DNA of 36,654 nt from Leptofilum sp050292445 (GCA_050292445.1 JBNKLQ010000022.1:1-36654), one strand, 5' to 3'. Positions 1 through 7,770 are shown, counted from the first letter of the stretch. Numbers and translations are program-made. Notes: generated by a model from the letters alone, not told the origin.

Positions 1-1743
1 ATACAGTCAGGCGGTGAAGGGATGGTGTTTGGGCTGGGGAATACGGCCGTCAAACTCTACCATCACCCCACTCCCGCCCATCAAGAAAAACTGCGCCACT
101 GGTTTGCCCAGCGCTTGCAACTGCCGCCAGACCTCCTGGCCCCCTGCGCGCCAGTCCATAACAAAAATGGACAAATTATTGGCTTGCAAATGCCTCGGCT
201 GCCCGCCAGCTCCCTGCCTCTGAAACAACTCAGTCTGCCCAATTTCTGGCAGCAACATGCGTTGACAACACAGCAAATTGTGCCGCTGCTCCAGCGGCTG
301 CACCAGACGCTCAACCGCCTGCACCAACTGCAAGTTGTGGTGGGTGATCTCAATGAGACGAACATCTTTTTCACGCCGCCCGGCCAAACCACTGGCCAAA
401 CGTTCTGGATCGATGTGGACAGCTATCAATTTGGTCACTTTCCTTGTCCAGTAGCCATGCCTGCCTTTTTGGACCCAACGCTGTACCATGTAAGCAACTT
501 TGGCGAACGGCCGTATTTCACCCCTCTCACCGACTGGTACGCCTTTACCGTTTTACTGGTAAAAAGTTTGCTCCAGGTGCATCCTTACGGCGGCGTCCAT
601 CGCCAGCACAAATCGCTCCGGGCACGAGCTACAGCTGGCGTTAGCATTCTGGCCAATGGCGTGACTCTGCCACCGCGCGCTCGTCACCCCGAAACGTTGT
701 CTGACGACCTGCTGCATCATCTGCACGCCACGTTTGATAAGGGGGAGAGACGGCCGTTCCCTCCGCAGCTCTTGCAACAATATGCCCAGAACCTGCAAAC
801 CTGCCCGCACTGCCAGCTGGCTTACCCGCGCAGCCGGCGCGGCTGCCCGGCTTGCAGTCATCCCACGCCTGTCCCTGTGCTGCCCAGCGCCGTCGCCAAA
901 ATGCTGCTCCAGGTGGATGGCTTCATTGAGGCGGTTTTTGTGCAGCCAAACGGCCGTCTGCTCATCATTTATCGGCAAGGGGAGCAATACCGGCTGGTCC
1001 GGGCGGGCATTGGCGGCGTGCTGAAGGAGACGATCCTGTTCGGTGGCAGCGTGGGCTATCGGTTCGGCGCTTTCACCCGGCCAGATGGCCATGATTTTCT
1101 GGTTGTCAATCCACCCCACCGCCCCCAGCTGCTGGTGCTGGATATTCACGGCGCACAACCACAGCAGGTGACGCTGTTGGAAACGGCGCTGTTTCGGGAA
1201 ACGGCCGTTTTCGCCACCACGCCCAACCATCTCTATCGCCTCAGCGGTGGCTGGATCATGCGCGGGGCCGTCCGACACAGCACCTATTTAGAAGATGCCA
1301 TCGGCACCGCCCATCGCGCCCAAACACAGCTTTTTGGCTCTCCATTCAGTAACAGTGTGGCCGGATACCATCGCATTTTTGCCGAACACCGTTTTTTTAC
1401 AATTTCACCCAATGGCACGGAACACCAATTGGCTGTACCCTTGCCACCCGGTTCACACATCACCCAGGCCGCCATTACTTTTGCTCCCAACCAGATCGGT
1501 GTAGTACAGCAGTTAGTGGGAAACGGCCGTACCCAAACTCAGGTCCAGGCGTTCAACCACCAGGGACAGTGGCAGCAAAGCTGGGATTTGGGCGAGGAGG
1601 GTTGGGAAACGGCCGTCAATCAATTTGCCAACCTCAATCAGACATTGCCCCAACCACTGTTACCAGGTGATAAGCTACATGCACATCCCGCTGGCTGGCT
1701 TATCCAACAACCCCAAAAGCTTAGATTCCAAAATGACGGGTGA
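1..1743 (+). CDS. Protein kinase-like protein with zinc ribbon, 5' end cut by window edge
   Basis: The reading frame is open from base 1, so the gene starts before the window; the first ATG at 22 is probably internal. The first codons read SGGEGMVFG followed by AVKLY, which looks like a glycine-rich ATP loop and the conserved kinase lysine. Further on, GDLNETN resembles the catalytic loop (HRD-N region) and WIDVDSYQ the DFG-like metal-binding segment. Around residue 265 a CPHC...CPAC pair suggests a zinc ribbon. The remaining 280 residues contain beta-rich segments such as FVQPNGRLLIIYR and could be a degenerate beta-propeller. The fold resembles bacterial Ser/Thr kinase-like proteins with a C-terminal zinc ribbon. 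Whether it is an active kinase is unknown, because the HRD motif is replaced by VGD. The frame carries seven copies of the ACGGCCGT palindrome. The stop is TGA at 1741. Confidence 0.7.
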   Translation: MQSGGEGMVFGLGNTAVKLYHHPTPAHQEKLRHWFAQRLQLPPDLLAPCAPVHNKNGQIIGLQMPRLPASSLPLKQLSLPNFWQQHALTTQQIVPLLQRLHQTLNRLHQLQVVVGDLNETNIFFTPPGQTTGQTFWIDVDSYQFGHFPCPVAMPAFLDPTLYHVSNFGERPYFTPLTDWYAFTVLLVKSLLQVHPYGGVHRQHKSLRARATAGVSILANGVTLPPRARHPETLSDDLLHHLHATFDKGERRPFPPQLLQQYAQNLQTCPHCQLAYPRSRRGCPACSHPTPVPVLPSAVAKMLLQVDGFIEAVFVQPNGRLLIIYRQGEQYRLVRAGIGGVLKETILFGGSVGYRFGAFTRPDGHDFLVVNPPHRPQLLVLDIHGAQPQQVTLLETALFRETAVFATTPNHLYRLSGGWIMRGAVRHSTYLEDAIGTAHRAQTQLFGSPFSNSVAGYHRIFAEHRFFTISPNGTEHQLAVPLPPGSHITQAAITFAPNQIGVVQQLVGNGRTQTQVQAFNHQGQWQQSWDLGEEGWETAVNQFANLNQTLPQPLLPGDKLHAHPAGWLIQQPQKLRFQNDG

Positions 1744-1764
1744 AAATAAAATAATCTGAACAGG

Positions 1765-1792
1765 TTGAGCTTTGATTCCAGTATGCTATAAT
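1765..1792 (+). promoter_or_regulatory. Predicted sigma70-type promoter with extended -10
   Basis: TTGAGC at 1765-1770 is followed after 16 bases by a consensus TATAAT at 1787-1792. The TGC just before it makes an extended -10 element (TGCTATAAT at 1784-1792). It lies 85 bases upstream of the unknown gene at 1877. The same 9-mer occurs before the cyclophilin gene. Confidence 0.55.
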
Positions 1793-1876
1793 GATTTTCA
1801 TCAAAAATACATAATTTTTTGATTGGATTTAGAAATGACAATTCAAAGCAGCCTACTAATCAAGCGTTTTTAGCCC

Positions 1877-2584
1877 ATGTCCACTAACCAAACAAGCCAA
1901 GAACAAGCTGCCAAAAATTTGATAACAGCTGTAGAACGGGGAGACCAGAACGCTCTAAATGATCTGATACGCTTATTACAACTACGCCCTGATGTTGTCA
2001 GGGAAGAACTAAATAACTTAATACATAATTTGATTGTCTATTCGGCTCAAAAAGACAAAAAAGCAAAAGATATCCTACAAACACTTGAAAAACTTATTCC
2101 TCATATTGTTGCCGACGTTCGCGTTAAGGAGCGCAGGAGAGAATTTTGGCATCTGATAAACCTCGCAAAACTAGGTGATGAGGAAGCCACAGCAAAAGTG
2201 GTACAAATTGTCAAATTAAACCAAGCTCGTTTGGAAAAAATCATCCGGAATTTCGATCCTGCACACCCAAATACTGCTTACAAAGTGATTGACGAGGCAA
2301 ATTCAGGACCAGTCGAGTTAGGAAATGGCAAACTTGCCCATGAGCTAAAAGAAATGTTTCTATCTGAGCGTGCAAGTAAGAAACAAAAACAGCTACTGTG
2401 GACCCTGGAAAATTGCATCGTTAATCTCTCTACAAAGTCATTCCAAATTTCCATTGACGACGAAGGCGACGAAGACGACGAAGACGACGAAGGCATCAAA
2501 CAGACGGTGTCTATTGATTTAATACCGCACCTGTTTGGCAATATTATTCGACGCCATTTTGAGCAACAACAAAAAAGGCGATGA
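1877..2584 (+). CDS. Hypothetical helical protein with acidic tract
   Basis: This is a 235-residue protein that I do not recognise. It is mostly predicted alpha-helical, with leucine-rich stretches in the first 120 residues (for example LIRLLQLRPDVVREEL) that could be HEAT/ARM-like helical hairpins. It is highly charged and carries a low-complexity run of Asp and Glu near residue 200 (DDEGDEDDEDDEG). There is no signal peptide or membrane segment, so it is probably cytoplasmic. No clear ribosome binding site precedes the ATG at 1877, but an extended -10 promoter lies upstream. The DNA is AT-richer than its neighbours and lacks the ACGGCCGT palindrome, which hints at different ancestry. The next gene starts 7 bases after its stop, so the two are probably co-transcribed. 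Confidence 0.6.
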   Translation: MSTNQTSQEQAAKNLITAVERGDQNALNDLIRLLQLRPDVVREELNNLIHNLIVYSAQKDKKAKDILQTLEKLIPHIVADVRVKERRREFWHLINLAKLGDEEATAKVVQIVKLNQARLEKIIRNFDPAHPNTAYKVIDEANSGPVELGNGKLAHELKEMFLSERASKKQKQLLWTLENCIVNLSTKSFQISIDDEGDEDDEDDEGIKQTVSIDLIPHLFGNIIRRHFEQQQKRR

Positions 2585-2591
2585 AAATCTT

Positions 2592-2843
2592 ATGTGTTTA
2601 ATCCAACTTGCGGCAATTGGGCTGGGTGGCTTAGCATACATATACACAGTTTATGGTGTCGGTACAGAAAGATACACCTGGGGCGTTGTCTTAGTTTTTT
2701 GCATCGGTGCTTTCTTTGGGGCCGAAATCTACAAACGCATCAGCAAGTTTCGCGAAAGACGCCGCATCGAGCAGATTAACATAAAAGCAAACCAAGAAGA
2801 AAAGGAAATTGACGACATCCTGGATGAATGGCTAAATACTTAA
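2592..2843 (+). CDS. Small membrane protein, unknown function
   Basis: This is an 83-residue protein with two predicted transmembrane helices (about residues 3-18 and 26-43), followed by a basic and then acidic cytoplasmic tail (KRISKFRERRR...KEEIDD-like region). The ATG at 2592 lies 7 bases after the upstream stop, and a purine-rich AAAAAAGGCG lies about 10 bases before it. A TTG at 2535 would add 19 residues but would overlap the preceding gene by 50 bases and has no ribosome binding site. No family is recognised. Its tight spacing to the acidic helical protein suggests the two work together. Like that gene it lacks the ACGGCCGT palindrome. Confidence 0.5.
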   Translation: MCLIQLAAIGLGGLAYIYTVYGVGTERYTWGVVLVFCIGAFFGAEIYKRISKFRERRRIEQINIKANQEEKEIDDILDEWLNT

Positions 2844-2925
2844 ATCAACCTGAATAGATTGACATAAACACTTGTTAACTTTGCCTGATTAGCCGCAATT
2901 CCCAAAAGTTAACACACACTTTTGC

Positions 2926-2934
2926 TGCTATAAT
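2926..2934 (+). promoter_or_regulatory. Extended -10 element before cyclophilin gene
   Basis: TGCTATAAT (2926-2934) is identical to the 9-mer before the gene at 1877. It sits 61 bases upstream of the chosen cyclophilin ATG. No good -35 hexamer is visible at 17 bases, which fits an extended -10 promoter. Confidence 0.5.
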
Positions 2935-2994
2935 TCAGGTCAGAACCTACTGTGGTGCAAGCAAAAGGCCGCATAAATGATTAGGAGAATTTTT

Positions 2995-3492
2995 ATGGCT
3001 AAACAATGGCAATCCCCCCCGGAAATGCAAATTGATCCCAAAAAACAGTACACTGCCACGATGGAAACCAACAAAGGCACCATCGAGCTGGAGCTGTTTG
3101 CCGAACACGCCCCCGTCACCGTTAACAATTTTGTCTTTTTATCCCGTGAAGGCTATTATGACGGCGTTGCCTTCCACCGCGTCATTAGCAACTTTGTCAT
3201 TCAGGGAGGCGACCCCACCGGTACTGGTGGGGGTGGTCCTGGTTATACATTCAAAGATGAATTTGAGGGCAATCCACACAAACATGGCACAGGGTATTTA
3301 TCCATGGCTAACCGGGGTCTCGACGTGAATGGTGCCGGCACCAATGGCTCCCAGTTTTTTATCACCCATGCCCCCCAGCCGCATTTAGATGGCAAGCATA
3401 CTGTTTTTGGCAAAGTCACCAGCGGTATGGACGTCGTCAATAGCATTCGCCAGGGCGACAAAATGACCAGCGTCACCGTCAAAGAATCCTAA
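2995..3492 (+). CDS. Cyclophilin-type peptidyl-prolyl cis-trans isomerase
   Basis: The enzyme catalyses cis-trans isomerisation of X-Pro bonds during protein folding. The 165-residue product is a single cyclophilin domain. TNKGTIELELF starts the barrel, FHRVISNFVIQGGD carries the catalytic arginine, and GTNGSQFFIT and LDGKHTVFGKV are classic cyclophilin signatures. There is no signal peptide, so it is cytoplasmic. The ATG at 2995 is chosen because AGGAGA (2983-2988) lies at proper distance; an earlier in-frame ATG at 2977 would place that site inside the gene. The gene is monocistronic, with an extended -10 element upstream and a strong bidirectional terminator downstream. Confidence 0.95.
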   Translation: MAKQWQSPPEMQIDPKKQYTATMETNKGTIELELFAEHAPVTVNNFVFLSREGYYDGVAFHRVISNFVIQGGDPTGTGGGGPGYTFKDEFEGNPHKHGTGYLSMANRGLDVNGAGTNGSQFFITHAPQPHLDGKHTVFGKVTSGMDVVNSIRQGDKMTSVTVKES

Positions 3493-3513
3493 GCATCTCC
3501 GCTTATAGAGATC

Positions 3514-3548
3514 AAAAAAGGCCAGAGGATTTCCCTCTGGCCTTTTTA
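3514..3548. terminator. Bidirectional intrinsic terminator
   Basis: GGCCAGAGG (3520-3528) and CCTCTGGCC (3534-3542) form a 9-bp GC-rich stem with a 5-base loop. It is flanked by an A run on the left and a T run on the right, so it can terminate both the cyclophilin gene (+) and the khpB operon (-), which converge here. Confidence 0.9.
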
Positions 3549-3605
3549 TTTTCATTTCACAAACTATCAGAAAACTTTCTCAAGAAACAGAAAAGCCTCT
3601 GTGGC

Positions 3606-4397
3606 TCATTTAGGCAAAATGCGCACCTTGCGCCGCTTACCTTCGCCGGAGCTTTGCGTGTACACCTCATCGTTGTCGCGCAGCGTCATGTGAATGATGC
3701 GTCGCTCGTGAGGCGGCATGGGCTCCAAGCTTACCGGGCGACGACGGCTGATGACTTTTTTGGCCATGCGCTCGGCCAAACGTGCCAGTGCCTGCTGCCG
3801 CCGCTTGCGATAACCTTCTACATCCACCACAAAGGAGGCGCGTTTTTGCATCTGGTTGCCCACCATCAGTCGGGCCAAATATTGCATCGCGTTCAGCGTC
3901 TCGCCACGCGGACCAATCAATACGCCCAGATCATCGCCCTCAATGTCCAGCACATGAACTCGGCGTCCGGTCAAATCGTCCGGCTCTGAGATGGAGGCCG
4001 TGAGTTCAGCATCCACCTGCAATTTTTCGAGCAACGTGGCTATCACGGTCATGGCTACTTCTTTCTCTTCGGGGTCTGCCTCTTGTACTTCGACTTCGCT
4101 GCCGTTCGATTTGGCGGCAACGGCCGTCTCTCTCTTTTTAGGTGCTGGTTTGGATTGTTGCTTCGGGGTAGGAACGGCCGTTTGCACTGGTTTTGGTTTG
4201 GGTGCAGGCTCCTGTGCAGAAAGTGATACCAACCGCACCACCGCTTCGCGGCTGCCAATTCCCAATAGGCCACGACTCCCTTCATCAATCACATCAATAA
4301 TCACATCAGAACGATTAACGCCCAGCTTTTGCAAGCCCAACTCAATCGCCTTTTCAACATCTGCCCCCCGAACTTCGATTTCACGTTTTGTACTCAT
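3606..4397 (-). CDS. khpB: RNA-binding protein KhpB/Jag (Jag-N, KH and R3H domains)
   Basis: This 263-residue cytoplasmic RNA-binding protein belongs to the Jag/SpoIIIJ-associated family, which in other bacteria affects cell elongation and division through RNA binding. Residues 1-50 form the Jag N-terminal domain (REIEVRGADVEKAIELGL, GLLGIGSREAVVR). A low-complexity Pro/Lys linker with TAV repeats follows. Next comes a KH domain with the GxxG loop (LIGPRGETLNAMQYL), then an R3H domain whose ERRIIH matches the R-x3-H signature. The ATG at 4397 is preceded by AGAGG at good distance; an upstream start at 4424 lacks this. It is the last gene of the rpmH-rnpA-yidD-yidC block, its usual position. 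Two TAV pairs in the linker are encoded by ACGGCCGT copies. Confidence 0.93.
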   Translation of the reverse strand: MSTKREIEVRGADVEKAIELGLQKLGVNRSDVIIDVIDEGSRGLLGIGSREAVVRLVSLSAQEPAPKPKPVQTAVPTPKQQSKPAPKKRETAVAAKSNGSEVEVQEADPEEKEVAMTVIATLLEKLQVDAELTASISEPDDLTGRRVHVLDIEGDDLGVLIGPRGETLNAMQYLARLMVGNQMQKRASFVVDVEGYRKRRQQALARLAERMAKKVISRRRPVSLEPMPPHERRIIHMTLRDNDEVYTQSSGEGKRRKVRILPK

Positions 4398-4493
4398 ACA
4401 AACCTCTTTATTCTCGCTAAACACACCCTATAGTCAGAATCAGTGGGCTATAGGCCGGGCCAGATAAACAATACCCTAAACCAACCATGCAGC

Positions 4494-5432
4494 TTACCGC
4501 TTTGCCGAACGGCGCTTGCGCTTCGATTGATTACGGTTCTTTTTTCCGCTGCCCTGTGTAGCATTGCTCTCTTTTGCACTTGGTAATGATTCTTTCTTTG
4601 GTATTTCCGCTTCAACTATTTTTCCACCACCATTAATGCCCATCGCCTTTAACTCTTTTTCCTGTGCCAAGGCAGCTTTCTCAGCTTCCATGATGCGCCG
4701 CGTGTAAAGTCCCTGGGCAATACCAATTAAATTCGACAACACAAAATAAATGGACAGGCCAGATTGGAAGGAAAGCGAGAAGAAGCCAAACATAATTGGC
4801 ATCGTATACTGCATGGACTGGGTCATTGCAGCCGAAGGATCATCCTGCTGATCTTTGCCGCCTTTCTTGCCGTTTTTGTTTTTGTCATCATTCTTTTTTG
4901 CGGCAGATGGCGACGTAAACTTGGTCTGCACAAACATGGTCACAAAAACCAAAACAGGCAAAATATATAGCGGATCTGGCTGACCCAAATTCAGCCACAG
5001 AAAATTACTCTTAATGGGCAGTAAATTCGTTAAGTCGATACCGGAGTAAACGCGCTGTGTTAGCTCAAACATCGTTTGCGGCGTTGAGCCTAAAACCAAG
5101 CGCAGAACCTGAAACAAGCCGAACAAGATTGGCATCGTTGCCAGCATGGGCAAACATCCGCTTAAGCTCTCTGCCGGATTGTACCCAATCTTTTGGAACT
5201 CCTCTTGCATTTTTTGCGGGTTATCTTTGTATTTTTGCTGAATAACCTTAATTTGCGGCTGCATTTCTTGCGTCTTTACCATGCTGCGCTGCTGCCGCAA
5301 GTTCAAGGGCAACATGAGAATGCGCGTAAATATAGTAAATACCGTCAGAGAAAGAATGAAGTTGTTGCCCAAAACATCATACAGCCACAGCAGGGCGTTG
5401 GTGATTGGGTTGATGATTAATAAATCCCACAT
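4494..5432 (-). CDS. yidC: Membrane protein insertase YidC/Oxa1 family
   Basis: YidC inserts membrane proteins alone or together with SecYEG. The 312-residue product is of the short type without the large periplasmic domain of E. coli YidC. A first helix at about residues 20-42 ends in the basic segment RILMLPLNLRQQRS, followed by the cytoplasmic hairpin (QEMQPQIKVIQQKYKD...EFQKIGYNPAESLSGCLPML). Further helices lie near 105-120, 155-175 and 215-245 (FFSLSFQSGLSIYFVLSNL). A Lys/Asp-rich loop at about 178-205 and a very basic tail (KKNRNQSKRKRRSAKR) may contact the ribosome. It lies between the propeller lipoprotein and khpB, with a 128-base upstream gap. Confidence 0.95.
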   Translation of the reverse strand: MWDLLIINPITNALLWLYDVLGNNFILSLTVFTIFTRILMLPLNLRQQRSMVKTQEMQPQIKVIQQKYKDNPQKMQEEFQKIGYNPAESLSGCLPMLATMPILFGLFQVLRLVLGSTPQTMFELTQRVYSGIDLTNLLPIKSNFLWLNLGQPDPLYILPVLVFVTMFVQTKFTSPSAAKKNDDKNKNGKKGGKDQQDDPSAAMTQSMQYTMPIMFGFFSLSFQSGLSIYFVLSNLIGIAQGLYTRRIMEAEKAALAQEKELKAMGINGGGKIVEAEIPKKESLPSAKESNATQGSGKKNRNQSKRKRRSAKR

Positions 5433-5504
5433 AAGGTGATAAAGTCCTATTTAATGCTGTGGGCCAATATGAACCGTCCACAGCCAATTCTAATTATCTT
5501 AAGC

Positions 5505-5519
5505 AGACCTATCAGGTCT
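5505..5519. repeat. Short palindrome AGACCTATCAGGTCT
   Basis: A 6-bp inverted repeat (AGACCT/AGGTCT) with a 3-base centre lies in the gap between the propeller lipoprotein and yidC. Its right half ATCAGGTCT closely matches the arms of the larger inverted repeat at 25057-25115 (GTCAGGTCT), so it may be a remnant of the same repeat family. Confidence 0.45.
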
Positions 5520-5560
5520 TTCACGTACGTACTTGTATCAGCACGACATCTCAACACACA

Positions 5561-6817
5561 TTACGATTCTGGCGGTTGATAGCTCCATTCCTGGTTACCC
5601 GTTTTTAAGTCATAGGCATACAAGATACCTGCCTCACTTTGCATGGCCACCACAATCACATCACCAATGATGACTGGATCAGAGAATAGCGGCGCAGGTG
5701 TTGTAGTTTGCCACAGCTCGTCGCCATTGTCGGTATTCAACGCCACCAACAAACCCTCTTCGCTTTCGCTATTTCCCAAAGAAGCAACGTAAACAACACC
5801 ATCTTGAACAACCAGACTGGCCTGAATGGCTCCTTTAATTTCCAAAGGCGGGCTTTGTGTTACCCCAGCCACAACATTCATTGTATGAACGCCACTTTGC
5901 CAGAGAACCTCACCATCAGCGGCATTCACGGCAAAGACATTTCCGCTGCTGTCGCCAAAATAGAGCGTACCATCTGCCAGGGCAGGCGCACTCCAGATCC
6001 AATCTGTGGCCATTACGGACCAAGCTTCATTGCCTGTGTCCATGTCCAGAGCATGCACTTCGCGGTCATAACTGGCAGCATAAACCAAATTCTCGTCTGG
6101 GTTCACGACGGCCTGGGCAGACATAGCTCCGCTTAATTCCTCTGCCCACAACTCGCTGCCATCGGTGGCATCCAACGCGTACAAATGGCGATCTAGTGAG
6201 GCAACAAACAATGTGCCCTCATAGTAAGTTGGCTGGGCCCAAATGGAAAAATCGGCAGCAAAGCGCCATAGTTCATCGCCGGATTCAGCATCCAATGCTA
6301 GTAGTAAGTTGTCGGCGGTTGCCACATAGGCAATCCCATCAACTTGCAGGGGCGCAGCGACAATGCGGTCTTTGGCCAAATCGTTCCTGGCCCATAAGGT
6401 TTGCACTGTATTGTCACTCACGTCAAGGCCATAAATAGAAACAACCGTTTGTGGGGAAAACATTCCTTGTGACGCCCCAAAATCACCAACAACAGCACGG
6501 CCGTTTTCCACCGAAGGGGGCGCATAAAAGAAAAGTGACGCATTTTCTGGCCGGTAATTCCACAACAAATCTTGTGATTCAGCCTCAATGCCAAATATCC
6601 CAGGGCCATAGGCAACATATAAATTTTCGCCATCTGTAGCCATGCCAGGCCAATTGGCAGCGTTTGCCGCACCAGCACACGACGTTAGAACAAACGTCGC
6701 CAAGAGTAGTAACAGTATCATGAGCCGCGAATACGGCCGTTTTGCAATGAACAAAGAGTGCCTCCGCAATAATAGTAGAGTTGATGAACCGCCTCTAGAC
6801 GATTCACTTATTTTCAT
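5561..6817 (-). CDS. Lipoprotein with PQQ/BamB-like beta-propeller
   Basis: This 418-residue exported protein starts with a long basic N-region, a hydrophobic core and the lipobox LTSC, placing the lipidated Cys at about residue 47. The rest is a chain of PQQ-type blades, each with a repeating pattern such as VYVASLGNS...LLVALNTDNGDELW, LYALDATDGSELW and VHALDMDTGNEAW. The GxELW motif recurs at least six times, so I expect a seven- or eight-bladed propeller. No catalytic residues point to a PQQ enzyme, so a scaffold role like that of BamB is more likely. The start ATG overlaps the yidD stop (ATGA, 6814-6817), so it is translationally coupled to yidD and lies in front of yidC. This position suggests a role in membrane protein biogenesis, which is inference. 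Confidence 0.85.
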   Translation of the reverse strand: MKISESSRGGSSTLLLLRRHSLFIAKRPYSRLMILLLLLATFVLTSCAGAANAANWPGMATDGENLYVAYGPGIFGIEAESQDLLWNYRPENASLFFYAPPSVENGRAVVGDFGASQGMFSPQTVVSIYGLDVSDNTVQTLWARNDLAKDRIVAAPLQVDGIAYVATADNLLLALDAESGDELWRFAADFSIWAQPTYYEGTLFVASLDRHLYALDATDGSELWAEELSGAMSAQAVVNPDENLVYAASYDREVHALDMDTGNEAWSVMATDWIWSAPALADGTLYFGDSSGNVFAVNAADGEVLWQSGVHTMNVVAGVTQSPPLEIKGAIQASLVVQDGVVYVASLGNSESEEGLLVALNTDNGDELWQTTTPAPLFSDPVIIGDVIVVAMQSEAGILYAYDLKTGNQEWSYQPPES

Positions 6818-7023
6818 GGAACCGGATCATATCCGCCTGGATTTAGCGGATGGCAGCGACTAATCCGCTTGAGCGCCAGCCAACCACCTTTTCGAAAACC
6901 ATATTTTTCAATAGCTTCGTATCCGTAATGGGAACATGTCGGGTGGAAGCGACAACTGGGCGGCGTAATACGGGAGATTGTGCGCTGATAAAGCCGTATC
7001 AGGAACAAAGCGATTGTTTTCAT
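6814..7023 (-). CDS. yidD: Membrane protein insertion efficiency factor YidD
   Basis: The 69-residue product matches the YidD family over its length: LIRLYQRTIS at the N-terminus, then the signature PPSCRFHPTCSHYGYEAI with its conserved cysteines, and RISRCHPLNPGGYDPVP at the end. It is a small amphipathic membrane-associated protein that assists YidC-dependent insertion. It is encoded between rnpA (106-base gap) and the propeller lipoprotein (4-base ATGA overlap). In most bacteria yidC follows directly; here the lipoprotein gene is interposed. Confidence 0.95.
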   Translation of the reverse strand: MKTIALFLIRLYQRTISRITPPSCRFHPTCSHYGYEAIEKYGFRKGGWLALKRISRCHPLNPGGYDPVP

Positions 7024-7129
7024 GATTACATCTTACAACATCTGAAGAAAATTGATGGGGAAATTGTTCAAATTTTCATCAGCTTCAAACTTCTGCTATC
7101 CTGGAAACCGTACCGTACTTTTTGGATAA

Positions 7130-7489
7130 TTATTTCTCTGTACGTATGGTCACAGATAACAGTTTCGCCTGGGCCAATAAGTGCAAAACGGCCGTTTCCA
7201 CCTCAGCAAAAGAAGCCTGAGACAGTTGCGGCCGTGCTATCCATACACAATCCCAACCCGGTTGAATGTCGCCTAAATGTAGACGAACCGCTTCACGCAT
7301 TAATCGCTTGACCCGGTTTCGCACCACAGCCTTGCCCACACGTTTGCTGGCCACAAAGGCAAATCGGCTTGCCTCCATATTTCCCTGTTTGCTCAGCAAA
7401 ATACAGAGCGGATGACGCCAGCTCCGCCCACGCTGCTGTACTAAAGTGACATCAGCAGAATGTTTCAGGCGGTGCAGTGGTGGCAGCAT
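7130..7489 (-). CDS. rnpA: Ribonuclease P protein component
   Basis: This is the protein subunit of RNase P, which supports the catalytic RNA in removing tRNA 5' leaders. The product is 119 residues, the usual length. The family signature FVASKRVGKAVVRNRVKRLMREAVR (the RNR motif region) is present, with an aromatic/hydrophobic N-terminal segment and a C-terminal helix. It starts 22 bases downstream of the rpmH stop, as in nearly all bacteria, and is co-transcribed with it. A small hairpin (GAGGGT...ACCCTC) sits in the rpmH-rnpA gap. Confidence 0.94.
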   Translation of the reverse strand: MLPPLHRLKHSADVTLVQQRGRSWRHPLCILLSKQGNMEASRFAFVASKRVGKAVVRNRVKRLMREAVRLHLGDIQPGWDCVWIARPQLSQASFAEVETAVLHLLAQAKLLSVTIRTEK

Positions 7490-7511
7490 ACATTAGACAA
7501 CCGAGGGTTTA

Positions 7512-7733
7512 TTACCCTCCGCCGAAACGTTTCTTGACGCGATACGCCGTAGCAGATGAACCATTCCAGTTAATACGCTTTACATGCTCATTCATGCTAA
7601 CCGTAAGCTGCCCACGGCCCTTGGCACGACGGTTCTTCAAAACTTTACGGCCACCTTTAGTCTTCATGCGCTGACGAAAACCATGAACACGTTTCCGACG
7701 ACGGATTTTTGGTTGATAAGTACGCTTTGGCAT
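7512..7733 (-). CDS. rpmH: Ribosomal protein bL34 with C-terminal extension
   Basis: The first 45 residues match bL34 closely (MPKRTYQPKIRRRKRVHGFRQRM..., GRKVLKNRRAKGRGQLTV). Typical bL34 has about 44-50 residues and ends at this point. Here the frame continues for about 27 more residues (NEHVKRINWNG...RVKKRFGGG), giving 73 residues with a basic, Gly-ending tail. The ATG at 7733 is set by AGGAG seven bases upstream; a farther in-frame ATG would overlap the leader hairpin. It is the first gene of the operon, behind a strong predicted promoter and a terminator-like leader hairpin. Confidence 0.95.
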   Translation of the reverse strand: MPKRTYQPKIRRRKRVHGFRQRMKTKGGRKVLKNRRAKGRGQLTVSMNEHVKRINWNGSSATAYRVKKRFGGG

Positions 7734-7745
7734 AGTAGGTCTCCT

Positions 7746-7770
7746 AAAAAAACCAGGGCTCAAAGCCCTG
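7746..7770 (-). terminator. Intrinsic terminator hairpin in rpmH leader (possible attenuator)
   Basis: Read on the minus strand, CAGGGCT-TTG-AGCCCTG forms a 7-bp stem, followed by G and seven T, and then directly by the rpmH ribosome binding site AGGAG (7741-7745). It lies between the predicted rpmH promoter (7868-7896) and the start codon. It can therefore act as an attenuator as well as end murA readthrough. Confidence 0.7.

Noticed and set aside
553..1278. Long minus-strand open frame (241 residues) opposite the kinase-like gene
   Set aside because: It lies entirely inside the plus-strand gene, has low-complexity composition and no recognisable domain or ribosome binding site; the plus-strand frame has clear kinase motifs.
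2859..2864. TTGACA hexamer as -35 for the cyclophilin gene
   Set aside because: No fitting -10 lies 16-18 bases downstream; the extended -10 at 2926-2934 is too far away.
3991..4467. Plus-strand open frame of 158 residues opposite khpB
   Set aside because: It is antisense to the Jag-N and KH region, with Ser/Thr-rich composition typical of shadow frames.
6850..7311. Plus-strand open frame of 153 residues
   Set aside because: It runs antisense across yidD and rnpA, both well-recognised genes, and has no domain signal.
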